A stretch of 27,392 nt of DNA from Paramacrobiotus richtersi (taxonomy: Eukaryota; Tardigrada; Eutardigrada; Parachela; Macrobiotidae). The stretch spans positions 1 to 27,392 of the forward strand of contig JAQGAU010000482.1 of assembly GCA_034698045.1 (NCBI GenBank), in the 5' to 3' direction. Below the pieces are notes generated by a model that saw only the letters and a program-made list of their open reading frames with translations, did not search any database and had not been told where the DNA came from. Shown piece after piece: positions 1 through 9,199 of this stretch. Each line of letters opens with the position of its first letter. The stretch's first letter is position 1. The translations under genes were made by a program, and so were the position numbers.

Positions 1-75
1 TCGAGAGGGGGATTCGATCCACGGTCCTCTCGGTTGCTGGCAATACGGCTAACCACTGTGCCACACGCAGTGCGG
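1..75 (-). repeat. tRNA-derived repeat (SINE head or decayed tRNA), cut by window edge
   Basis: Read on the minus strand, positions 63-47 give TGGCACAGTGGTTAGCC, a good RNA polymerase III A box, and positions 20-10 give GGATCGAATCC, a good B box. Their spacing is tRNA-like. The D arm can pair (GGC with GCC), but the anticodon and T stems pair badly, so a working tRNA is unlikely and a tRNA-derived SINE head is the better reading. The body of the element would lie beyond position 1, outside the window. The box matches are seen in sequence. The SINE identity is inferred. Confidence 0.55.
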
Positions 76-408
76 CAGTGGTGGCTTTGCAGGTGGCGCT
101 GCACTTCGTGGTGCATCGTGACACGTCTAAACTCGCTTGTATGCGGTGAAGAAACTGACACCTCTCGTATTAAACGTGAACATGAATAAAGAAGGTCCAT
201 TTCGTTGACTGTTTACCAAAATATGTAGTTTAAACTTTCAGTGTCCATAAAGTGTCCGTGTACTTTCAGTCATACATTGTTTTCTCAAAATAAAGCGCCG
301 TCATAATCTGGAGTTGTCGGTGGATTGTTTCTGTTGAAGTTTCAGCTTCTCCAGTACTTTCCCTTCCTAGACAAGATCCTGTTTGACCTACAAACCGCTC
401 AAGTAAAA
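76..408 (+). other. upstream / 5' UTR region of Agenet-F-box copy 1
   Basis: No gene is visible here. The stretch lies between the tRNA-like repeat and the first ATG of copy 1. A TTTCAG acceptor-like site near 340-345 and an open frame running into the ATG suggest a 5' UTR intron or leader. No clear TATA box was found at a supportable distance. Confidence 0.35.
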
Positions 409-1985
409 ATGTCCGCGTTCAGGAACCGTAACTCATCTGCAGAGAACGACAACACCTGCGAAATACCTTCGAAATCGCGAAAAAGAGAGGGCTCCAGTGA
501 TCGGTCAGAGGGACCCAGTACGACTACAAGTTGTTCTGCATCAAACGCAAAGCGACCAAATCACTCCTTCCCGAAGGACGAACCCCTCGGCAATTCCAGT
601 CAAGTCGATGGGCACGCCAAGGAAAGGTATGTATGAGATGGACTAGCCACTGTTGTTTTGTCACTTGTGTTTCAGCGTTATTTATCGTTCGCTGATATTT
701 CAGACAGGATGCAGTACATGGTCTAAACATGGCCGAACACTGGTGTTTCTTCTTTCCTGATAGAGTCCAAAGAGTAAATGCAGTATCAGTCCGAGGAAAC
801 GATGGCTTGCTCCACTACGGCTGCCTTATCCGCAAGTTACGAGATGGATTACTGGTCGATTTTATGTACGGACCCGATCGTCTGAAAGTCGTCCCTTTTA
901 GTGAGGTGTTCCGCTTGGAGAACGTATTTTCTCAGTTGCGCTACTACGAACGCGTGTGGGATAAAGAAGAGGGCATGCATTACAACGAGAAAGGGAGCAT
1001 ACTCCAGACAGCACTGAATGAGAACGATTGCGTGGAGGTTCTGCTGCAATCGAAACCAGACGACCCGTGGAAGTGGTACCCAGGAATACTTTCAGCAGCT
1101 GATCTGCGTACGGGATCCTTCGGCTGCGTCAAAGTGTCGTTGCCAAATAGCACAACAAGCATTGTGTCGGGGCAGCAAATTCGGCTGCCTACCGAAGAAG
1201 GACAACTGCAACAATCGCTGGTCTATGTCAATGATTCAGAATTTTGTACTGTGCGTGCCCCTCTGGAAGTGGACCACACTGCCAACAAACTGCCGGCTTT
1301 ACTGTTAGCGGAAGTCTTCGACTGCTTGACGTGCCATCAGCAAGCGAGGATGCGTCGAATGTGCTCCCTATGGAATGACATTATAGTGGCGACTGCGGGA
1401 ACGATTGTTCGTCTGGAACCATACTACCGATTCCCGGCTGCTCATCTGCATACTCTGTGGACCAGCAAGACAAGAGCTGTTGTTTTTGATTTCGATAGCA
1501 GATATGGAGGACTAGGGCTTGCCTGTGTCAGTGACATGATGCAGTGCATTATGAATGCATACCAATATCCTCGTCTGGTTGCCGTCGGATTTTATAATCA
1601 AATATATCGCGATTGGTTTGAATTCAGCTCAAGTGAGCTCGATCTCCATACCGCATGTTATCGGGTCGAGTATCTGCTATCGGAGTTGGCGTCCTTCGCA
1701 GCGGTATGTCTCCAGTTGAGGTTAAGTAATCCGAAATGCAGTTTCCCCGACGACCGCCCGGGTGGTCCAACGTGGCTTGAAGCAACTATAAGAGACAAGT
1801 GGATAAATGTGCGTGATAGTGGCTTTTCCCGGCGGTTCTTGGAGTCGATCATTGTCGTGCATGACAGCGCAAGTGGAAGGCTGAACGAGTGGATCAGCAA
1901 AGAGATCGACAAATGCAGCAGAATACACATTGGAGAAATAGAGGTGAGAGCTAGCAGGAAACGGTCCCCGCACGTTTCTCGCTAA
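409..1985 (+). CDS. Tandem Tudor/Agenet + F-box protein, copy 1 (two exons)
   Basis: I read two exons, 409-626 and 704-1985. The donor is AAAG|GTATGT and the acceptor TTTCAG|ACAG, and the junction completes an AGA codon (phase 2). The product is 499 residues. Residues 1-80 are Ser/charged-rich and look disordered. About 94-145 and 181-235 resemble the two FMRP-type Agenet/Tudor domains (VSVRGNDGLLHYG in the first, CVEVLLQSKPDDPWKWYPG in the second). About 269-308 is an F-box (LPALLLAEVF, then RMRRMCSLWNDII). The rest is Leu-rich and may be degenerate LRR. The start ATG has A at -3. In known families, F-boxes bind Skp1 in SCF ubiquitin ligases and Agenet domains bind methylated residues or other peptides. 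A substrate-receptor role is inferred from the architecture. A donor-like GAG|GTGAGA at 1941-1946 sits near the position of copy 2's last intron, but no C-terminal exon is visible downstream, so I end at the in-frame stop. Confidence 0.8.
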
Positions 1986-2277
1986 CTGATGAAACTTTTC
2001 GTCAGTTTCGTTTATTTTTGTTCGAGAAATTCTGCAATTTTCTAATACTTCGCCCATGATCGTTATTATTCCACGCACCAGCTTCGCCCGTCCGCAAGCG
2101 ACAACACGCGAACCAGATAAACATTTACGATATTATAACTTTTCTATGCCGATATCGACTGAGACACATACTTCCCATATATGTCTTTAGCAAGATTTCG
2201 GCTAATTTTAGGACTCTCCTGTTGCTGTCCGGAATTCTCCAGCTACTTTGGGACATGGAGAAGTCAAGCATTCGGGC
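1986..2277 (+). other. spacer between copy 1 and copy 2
   Basis: This is an intergenic stretch of about 290 bp. It should hold the 3' UTR of copy 1 and the promoter and 5' UTR of copy 2. No homologue of copy 2's C-terminal exon is visible in it. A CTCCAG site just before 2243 could be an acceptor for an unseen 5' exon of copy 2. Confidence 0.4.
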
Positions 2278-3669
2278 ATGCCGTTTCGCCGATTGGATAT
2301 ACAGAAGGAAAACAACGTTGCTGTCCTTGGAGAGGATGGACTCATGCACGGTGCATTGGCGTTAGAGTGGGATAAAGCCGGCCTGATCGTCGATTTTCGG
2401 TGCGGAGAGAAGCCGTTCGCATTCATCCCATTTGGAAAGGCTTATCAGGTTACGAATGGCACCGACTGGTGGCCTGAAGCCGACGAGAGCCGACCTATCG
2501 AAGTACTTCTCCAAGAGGAACCCGGCGATCGGTGGAAGTGGTATCCTGGTCATACTATTATGCTTTTCGCCGTTCTGGGCTCCGTCTTCGTCAAGGCACG
2601 CCTTCCCAACGGCGTCACTGTGACGACGATTGTCAATTGTCAGCAAGTTCGCTCCCCGTGTAATGCGGCAGAACTGGAAAATATGTTGATTAAGAGTGGC
2701 AAGAGGGAGTTTCCGAGCTACGTCGGGGATCATCGTCTAAACTTGAGTCTAGGAGATCTCTCGTATGAGGTGCTAAAGGAAGTGTTTGGCTGTCTCAGCA
2801 CACCGCGGCGCGTATCGGCGCGTGCTGTATGCACGGGATGGAACGAAATTATCGGGTCATCGTGTTCCAGAACGATTCACTTGCAGTATAACGTATCAGG
2901 GTCGCTGGTCTGCTTGAACAAGTTCTGGAGCAGCGAAACGACGGTCATCGTCATGCATCAGCTGGGGCACTGTTTTTTATCGGTTTGTCGTCTAATGGAG
3001 CTGGTTATGGATCACGCAGGACGGAATCCAGTCAACACCGTGATTCTTCGCGGACGGCATGACCTGTTTCTTGATTTCTCAGATATCACGCGCAGCCGTG
3101 AACTGGCTTCTCTGACGACAGTGTGCCGGCGTTTAATCTTCCGCAACGTTGACATTAGACTCGGTATTCGAGTACCACCTGGACATAATTTCTTATGGTA
3201 CTGTATAAATATCCCCATGGAACGCATCGAGATGGATCGGTCGAGTGGAGTGGCACAGTTTTGGAAGATGATCGAAGAGGGCGTTGTGGAACTTAAACAG
3301 CATAATTATATTCTGCAGTGCATCAGACACCATTTTGCTGAGCATCGCCTTGCCTGCACATGTGAAACCAGCGTACTCCATGTAAGCGCGGTGTTTTGCT
3401 GAAATATTGCGCAGCTTATACGCAGTTGTTGTTTGGTATAGGTTCTTAACCGGCTGGCCAATGCACTGCATGGTCCAAACGCCACAGGCGGCAAGCAATG
3501 GTCGGCGGAGGATTTGCTCGGTCTGGATCCGGCAACGCTAACTGGACTGGCTGTTGCCGCAGTAGAAACGGCACTGCGCTATACCTCCTCCTTTCATTTC
3601 CACTTTTTCCGGAAGTACGAGGGAATACAGTACAGTAATTCCGCAAAAGTAATGTTTTATCCCACCTAA
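2278..3669 (+). CDS. Tandem Tudor/Agenet + F-box protein, copy 2 (two exons)
   Basis: This is a paralogue of copy 1, downstream on the same strand. Exons are 2278-3381 and 3442-3669, joined in phase 0 across a 60-bp intron (CAT|GTAAGC ... TATAG|GTTCTT), giving 443 residues. The first true ATG is at 2278; the frame is open upstream but only from a TTG. Agenet-like domain 1 starts near residue 12. Domain 2 spans about 74-126, with RWKWYPG and then QQVRSP as in copy 1. The F-box is about 157-191 (LSYEVLKEVFGCL, then ARAVCTGWNEII). The second exon encodes a helical-looking tail with WSAEDLLGLDPATLTGLA. Reading through the intron instead adds only six residues before a stop, so the spliced form is preferred. 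SCF adaptor function is inferred from the F-box. An extra non-coding or coding 5' exon, as in copy 1, is possible but not seen. Confidence 0.78.
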
Positions 3670-4345
3670 TCAGCCGTCTCGATCCAGGAGGACACGCTGA
3701 AGTTCAGTCACATTCAGTACTCAGCTTCGTCACGGGCTTTGATGTTTTTATTAGGTAGTGTTCTTGTACAGTATTGCTGATGATCCACAATACGCAGATA
3801 CTATTCGGCAGTGTCTGAGAAATCCATGTTTCTTACGGCACTTCCTGCCATATAGTCGTTTTGCATCACGCTGCAGCATTGCTGTAACGGGTTAGTTGCG
3901 CGAGTGTGCCGTTTTTTTTTCTTTCGCGAATGTGGATTAATTGTTTTTCTGTGTCAGTTGTATGCACTGGCTTTTTCATTTTCGGTAAGCACGCGTTCTT
4001 ATAAATCAGCGGTTAAAATAGTAGCGTACTACACACTTCCCAATACGAACAGCAGGGGGGACGGCCACAGAGGAAAGTATGGGAGAAACGGCAATCTGAG
4101 AACAAATGCTCAAAGTGGTTGCCTGATGCCCATAACGAGAAGATAACGAACTTTTTGTGAGGTGTTTAGTACGCGTGGTGGTGCAATTTTTGCACTGTTA
4201 ATGTTAGAGTCGGAGATCGCTGTATAACCATGACCTTTCGACCATTTCGAAGATTTTGGCATATCTCAAAACCGCAGTGTTCCATTTTCTAGTTCGGGAC
4301 GCAGGCTGAGTAATGCCAAGAATTGGTCGACCGAAGCGGTGCGGA
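3670..4345. other. intergenic, nothing recognised
   Basis: No gene was recognised. A short open frame at 3904-4146 (+) begins with a hydrophobic stretch but lacks a proper ATG context, a domain or splice support. It is not called. Confidence 0.4.
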
Positions 4346-4630
4346 GGTCCTCTATATTCAATGCGAATGGGTTTTTTTTCCGTCCCGTCGGTCACGGTAC
4401 CGGAAGTAGTGCGTCATAACACAGTAGTAGAGGGCGCGTCCTCTATATTCAACAAAGCTGTATATTTTGTCCGTCCCGTCGGTCACGGTACCGGAAGTAG
4501 TGCGTCATAACACAGTAGTAAAGGGCGCGTCCTCTATATGCAACAAAACTGTATATTTTGTCCGTCCCAACAGTCATGGGCTCATGGATGCCGGAAGTAG
4601 TGCGTCATAACACAGCAGTAGAGGGTGCCA
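4346..4630. repeat. 91-bp tandem repeat, three copies
   Basis: The phrase CCGTCCCGTCGGTCACGG begins at 4380 and again at 4471, and a changed version begins at 4562, so the period is exactly 91 bp. Each unit carries CCGGAAGTAGTGCGTCATAA and a TCCTCTATAT block. The first two copies are near identical apart from the start of copy 1. The third carries a short insertion around 4575. No coding function is apparent. Confidence 0.9.
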
Positions 4631-4834
4631 GGTACCACACACATTCTTGACCACCGGCCAAATATTCGTATTTCTATCATTCTGGTGTGCTGTTAAAAAT
4701 TACTCGGTTCTATTAACTGTGTGGTTTTCTTGCTCGCTTCGGTCCACCGGTGCCCGCAAACAGCGAGTGCACTTACCTAGTCTAAACAAAACCAGCTGCC
4801 AATTAACACGAACACCGGAGACCGAAGCATTCTG

Positions 4835-5130
4835 AAAACATCGCGATTATACATTATTTCCACAAAAGGTCACACCGAAACATCGGTTCACTTTCGTTCT
4901 GTGAGAACAACAGTGGGTGGAATTCAGCTTAGGTTAGAAATAAGAGAAATGCAGCTTAATGAATTAGAAATAAGATGAACACCGAAATCACCCGACGTGA
5001 CCCCTCTTACGGAAGCTCCGGCTCCGGACACGAATTATTAATACCGGCATCGTAATAACGAAACACGCTTTACATAACCAGGCCAGTTTGTCGGTATATG
5101 CAGCTGTTTATCGGTTTCCCAGCCCGTGAT
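4835..5130 (-). pseudogene. decayed duplicate of the 3' end of the Cys-rich gene
   Basis: This segment aligns over its length with about 11,850-12,125, which holds the last coding part and downstream sequence of the Cys-rich gene. Shared blocks include TTCACTTTCGTTCTGTGAG and ACGGAAGCTCCGG. In the frame that encodes GGCNAVFYYYEADV in the intact gene, this copy has gaps and stops, so it is not coding. The 5' exons of the gene are absent here. It is either a segmental duplication fragment or part of a dispersed repeat that overlaps the gene's 3' end. Confidence 0.65.
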
Positions 5131-7259
5131 CGTTATTTATCATTCACCATTTTATTTATCGTTTCAGTTTTTTGGTAAAATAAGAACAAAATACAACCTC
5201 ATTTGAACTCCAAAGCAAACTAATTCAGTATGTACTGTACTGAAGTTCTAGACCAGTATAAAAAGCAAGATCTACGTAGCTATATTGATAATCTATCGAA
5301 GTTCTAGCTAGTATGATAAAAGAGTCCCACGGTGCAATCCTTAGTCCCCAGTGTCTCCAAAATGCTGCATAAAACGACCGACAAAGCAGCGTTTGTTGCA
5401 GGTAGTACTAGTATTCTGAGAGCGCGGTGCATGTGTTTTGTACTGAGCGCATGTCGCGGCCTTTGTAACACTGAGGGCCATTTTATTCAGCCTGGCGGGA
5501 TCTAAGCGGGAAAGGTCCGTAGCCGTCCAGCGCTTTCCACAATACTCCGCGGTCTGCTTAGGATTCCCACTCTGAAGCGTGTTGAGTACCTAGAAGAATT
5601 CTTTTAAAATACGTTCATTAACGCATAACAAATGCGAACTCCATCCTTATAACGGGCGGCGCTAATTTTTTGTACTTCTGCGAGCGGGTTCGTTAACTTC
5701 CGCCCACTACATGCCGGCGCCACAGGTCAAAAGATTTTCTGTAAACAAACTACCTGACTATATTTTCACCACATGAAGTTTGTTCAGAAATACTGTACAA
5801 TGTAACGGCAGAAACAGTTTCTGCAGGAATCGACCAAAAGGAGATGCTGTTCTGGGGATCAATTCATTTAATCCTCCTCATGTAATCTGCATTATATATG
5901 CGCATCATAAAGTTCCGATCAAGGGTAAATTTGCAAATGCAATAAAAGTATAGTTCGAAAAAACGTTCTCATCTCTATTAAGCTGTGTGCACACCTTGGT
6001 CCAACAATGAAATCATAATCCAAGTCATCTGAAGTTATCTACTAAGTCTGGCAGTTTAGATTTCTCAGGCTGAACCGAGCCGCGACATGTTGACTTCGCT
6101 GATTTCTGGTCAGCTATCATCATTTCGAGCTGTTTTATTTTACATCGACTAATATGTTGCAGTTAGGCAAACAAACCCTTTATACAACGCCTCAGTAGAG
6201 GTACTGGTTCCTCCGTCGACAGAAAAATTGTCAAAATTTAATAGTAAAAAGTATAATTTAAGTAAACCAAGTTCTAGTTGTGCCAAAAGTTCGAGTTTGT
6301 TTGTAAGTTTTTTATATGGAGCCATTCTGTAATTCATATATGTAACGAAACGCACACCTTTGTTTGTCAAAATGATAAAAAAATGCAAACCGAATTCGTC
6401 AAACGACCACGGAGCCGGGTGACCTTTCGACTTCAAGACATGGTCACCATGGCCGCCCTGGTACATGCAAAACAGTTACTAGCTTTTGTTAGAATTAAGC
6501 TTCACGTGACCTTTAAGATTCAGGAGCACTGACACAACATCGGTTTGAAGGGTATGTATTGCCCGTTATGGGGATGAATGAACGCTCGTATGACTGCTAG
6601 CCGTTAGCGATTCTGGCGCTATCGTGCACGAAAACATGGGACAAAAACTGAGCGCCACCCGTTACGACAAGGGTATGTTATAACATGGTAAAGACGAGAG
6701 CGTTGTATAAAGTCACCCTAGATTCTCTACTAACAAGTAAGGATCCGAGTCTAAAAAACGGGGCAGCTGCCAATGCCAGTGCTGAAACTGATGACAACAG
6801 GAATCCTTGTTACCCTGCAATGTACTGGCACTGTAAACAACCTCAAGTATGGTGGTGCAGTATATGCCAGTGAGATTCTGGAGGTCGGCATGGTATGTAA
6901 TTGCTCAATATATCAGAATTTTGCGTACAAGTAGGAGCAGATACTAGTACATATGCCTAATTCTGTGTTCCACTGTTCAAGTGTGTTTATAGATAAGTGT
7001 TAACTTGCGAGCGTGACCACGGCAAGTACAACTTGGCTGCACTTTCGTGCACGTTTCTGGTTCGACGAGGATGCCGTTGACCTGATTTGATCAAGAAAGA
7101 GAATCAAAAAATTCCCGGAGTCCGCCAGTGCAGCCGGTAGTAAGGCCCAATAATGACTCAGTATGATTATTTTGCCAAAGACATCGCCCAGTAAGCGCTC
7201 TGGCGAGCCGCTGCCGCTCTGAGCACATCGCATAGTACCAGTCATGCTTCCACTGTTAC
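5131..7259. other. intergenic, nothing recognised
   Basis: About 2.1 kb with no gene that I can support. Open frames such as 6149-6466 (-) and 6685-6873 (+) lack recognisable motifs, good starts or splice partners. The left end (7000-7259) may contain the intron and last exon of the broken Agenet-F-box gene read on the minus strand. I could not define such an exon. Confidence 0.35.
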
Positions 7260-7505
7260 CTGAGGAATCAGTTTCCGACATTCACATCCCTGATCATGCT
7301 GTGCCAGATGCGCACGAATCCCATCGGCCAGGTCCGCAGTATTAATCTCCAACAAGTCCCAGAACGTGCTCGACGAATCCAGCTTGCTGATGTCGACCAA
7401 TGCATTCAGAATTGTCAAATGCGCGCTCAATGATCCACCACTCCGAACATCGCTAAATGTAGCTAGGAGTACCTTCCGAAAACTTCCGTTTTGCTGGGTC
7501 AGCAC
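7260..7505 (-). pseudogene. C-terminal exon of the broken Agenet-F-box gene (copy 3)
   Basis: An open frame on the minus strand ends at a good donor (CCTCAG|GTAACA, exon end 7260). The first part (SFRKVLLATFSDVRSGGSL) aligns with copy 1 near its C-terminus (SRRFLESIIVVHDSASGRL). The later part (FWDLLEINTADLADGIRA) aligns with the last exon of copy 2 (WSAEDLLGLDPATLTGLA). It therefore holds exactly the part missing from the F-box fragment on the opposite strand. A possible acceptor is ACCCAG|CAA just before 7497; the exact 5' limit is uncertain. The homology is my own alignment by eye and is moderate. Confidence 0.5.
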
Positions 7506-7763
7506 ATGTAGTCCTTCGTTTTCCGCACGTTAAGTTCGCAAAATTTTGAGAACGGCTTTTCCCTTACAAAATCTGATGGTCAACGCTCGCCAAAGCTTGC
7601 ACAGAAAACTCTTCGATTTCGTTCAGTCCTCCTTTTTATCCGTTATCTGAGTGCATGTCGAAAGCGCAAACACTTCTGTTGTCCCCAAAATCATAAGCAC
7701 CAAGCTTATGCGACCGTTCAGAAATTTAATAATTTATTTCTCTTATATTTATTTTATTATTAG

Positions 7764-8611
7764 GACACCACATTGGATATCAATCAGCTGCTGCTTCCGA
7801 TATTGTTGGCTGAAGTGCTGGCTAGCACGGATAGTGTTCATCGTCAGAGGATGCGTCGATTGTGTGCCCTGTGGAACGAGCTGATTATTTTACCGACCAG
7901 CTTCATCAACTTGAAGGAGCGCCGAGTATCGTATCATCTGGCCGTGTATGTGCATCGCTTATGGGTAGGCAGCACCAAGGTGATTGCTCAGTTATATCGT
8001 AACTGTGACAAATTTTACCGTACAGTACTGTACGAAAAAAATCTCTTTAAAATTAATATAAGGAATTGGCTATATAGTCCCCCAGGAATTAAATCGCTCG
8101 AGAGTCTACCGTGAATTTCTAGGTTATTGCCGTCGGTGATGCGGGATCCGCTGACGATGATACGACATTTTTCGATCTGTTCAAATACATCATCACATCG
8201 TATGGGTTCCCGCGTTTAGAAATGCTGATTGTGGATCATATCAGCCACCCAGACGATCCTTCCTACCCGCTCCATCTCGGCTGTCTGACCAAGCGTCTAA
8301 ACAAGGCAGTAATGTCTGAACTGGCCCCGCTGGATACAGTGTGCAAACGGTTATGCCTGCGCCAGATCGGCTTCGTACGTATAGGTTTCTTCGACATGAT
8401 ACTTGCATTGCGTAATACTACATCGAATGCAGTGCGTTCTCTGCAAAAACCCCTCGGACGTTGTACGCTGCGAACGTTCGTTGCTACTTTTGTCACCTAC
8501 CATGGAATGCTGCGCAGGCAGATGACACAAAACAGCAGTGCAAGGCTTAAAACAACGAGTCCACAGTCCCAGTTGAAGTTCGACGAAAAAGTTAGCAAGG
8601 ATCTGCTTTGA
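7764..8611 (+). pseudogene. F-box middle part of the broken Agenet-F-box gene (copy 3), inverted
   Basis: Exon 7764-7979 follows ATTATTAG and encodes an F-box (LLLPILLAEVL, then RMRRLCALWNELI), closest to copy 1. An intron at 7980-8122 (CCAAG|GTGATT ... TTCTAG|GTTATT, phase 0) joins it to 8123-8611. The second exon continues the family alignment (YGFPRLEMLIVDH matching YQYPRLVAVGFYN in copy 1; LDTVCKRLCLR matching LTTVCRRLIFR in copy 2). Family similarity fades after about 8430, and the tail up to the stop at 8611 is probably not native sequence. No Agenet domains lie upstream on this strand; they are downstream on the other strand. If transcribed, it would give at best an F-box protein without its reader module. 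Confidence 0.65.
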
Positions 8612-9013
8612 CGGAAGAACGGCTGTGCCAACCCGGCCGTCAGGTAACGAAACTTTAACAAAGCCGTAACAGACTTTACGGTCATGTCCACCGAAGAGAT
8701 GGCCACCAATGAGTACAGCGGGGTACCACTTTCATGGCTCACTCGTTCCCTGACGCAGCAGTACTTCCACGGGACAGTCACCCGGACTGAAATGATCGGG
8801 TTCTCGGAGGCGATGACTGAACAGTGAGACCACGTTTTTAGCGGGCACCAGTTTCAGCCCTTCCTCGCCATGGCCAAAATCGACAGTCCAGCCTTCGGGT
8901 TCCTTGGCAGTAACCGATCCATAATGCAGCAGTCCATCGTCTAGTCGTACGCAAACGGCGTCTGGCCGATTGACAGGGCCCGGGAAATACACGTCCACAA
9001 GTTTTACAGCCAT
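8600..9013 (-). pseudogene. Agenet N-terminal part of the broken gene (copy 3), with nonsense codon
   Basis: From the ATG at 9013 the minus strand encodes the family N-terminus (DAVCVRLDDGLLHYGSV in the first Agenet-like domain, CPVEVLLRQG opening the second). At 8734-8732 a TGA replaces the TGG expected from the family motif (DPWKWYPG in copy 1 against EP-stop-KWYPA here). The same frame then stays open and conserved (YGFVKVSLPDGRVG) to about 8600, so the stop is a point nonsense change and not a frameshift. No F-box follows on this strand; it lies inverted at 7764-8430. It is called a pseudogene, though a short Agenet-only product from 9013 to 8732 (93 codons plus stop) is formally possible. 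Confidence 0.7.
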
Positions 9014-9116
9014 ATTAAATGCAAAAGATGGTGTCACTTCGAAACCTTTCTATTTAAACTGGAAGCGAGCTGGGTACTACCGAATCAAGTAAATACGAGT
9101 ATAACATGCAAACCGA

Positions 9117-9192
9117 GACAGAGACAGATGTCTCTGTCGACAACACACCTCTGAAATGGAAGACAGATGCCCGATCTATATGGGCTCTGTCT
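9117..9192. repeat. two adjacent small inverted repeats
   Basis: Positions 9117-9126 and 9129-9138 form a perfect 10-bp stem with a 2-nt loop (GACAGAGACA / TGTCTCTGTC). Positions 9161-9172 (AGACAGATGCCC) pair with 9182-9192 (GGGCTCTGTCT) around a 9-nt loop. Both share an AGACAGA-type arm. The function is unknown and chance cannot be excluded for such short stems. Confidence 0.5.
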
Positions 9193-9199
9193 GACACCA

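Noticed and set aside
4346-4630. CRISPR-like array
   Set aside because: Repeats are contiguous 91-bp units without spacers, in a spliced eukaryotic genome.
6149-6466. 105-codon minus-strand open frame
   Set aside because: No family features, and it overlaps an equally open plus-strand frame.
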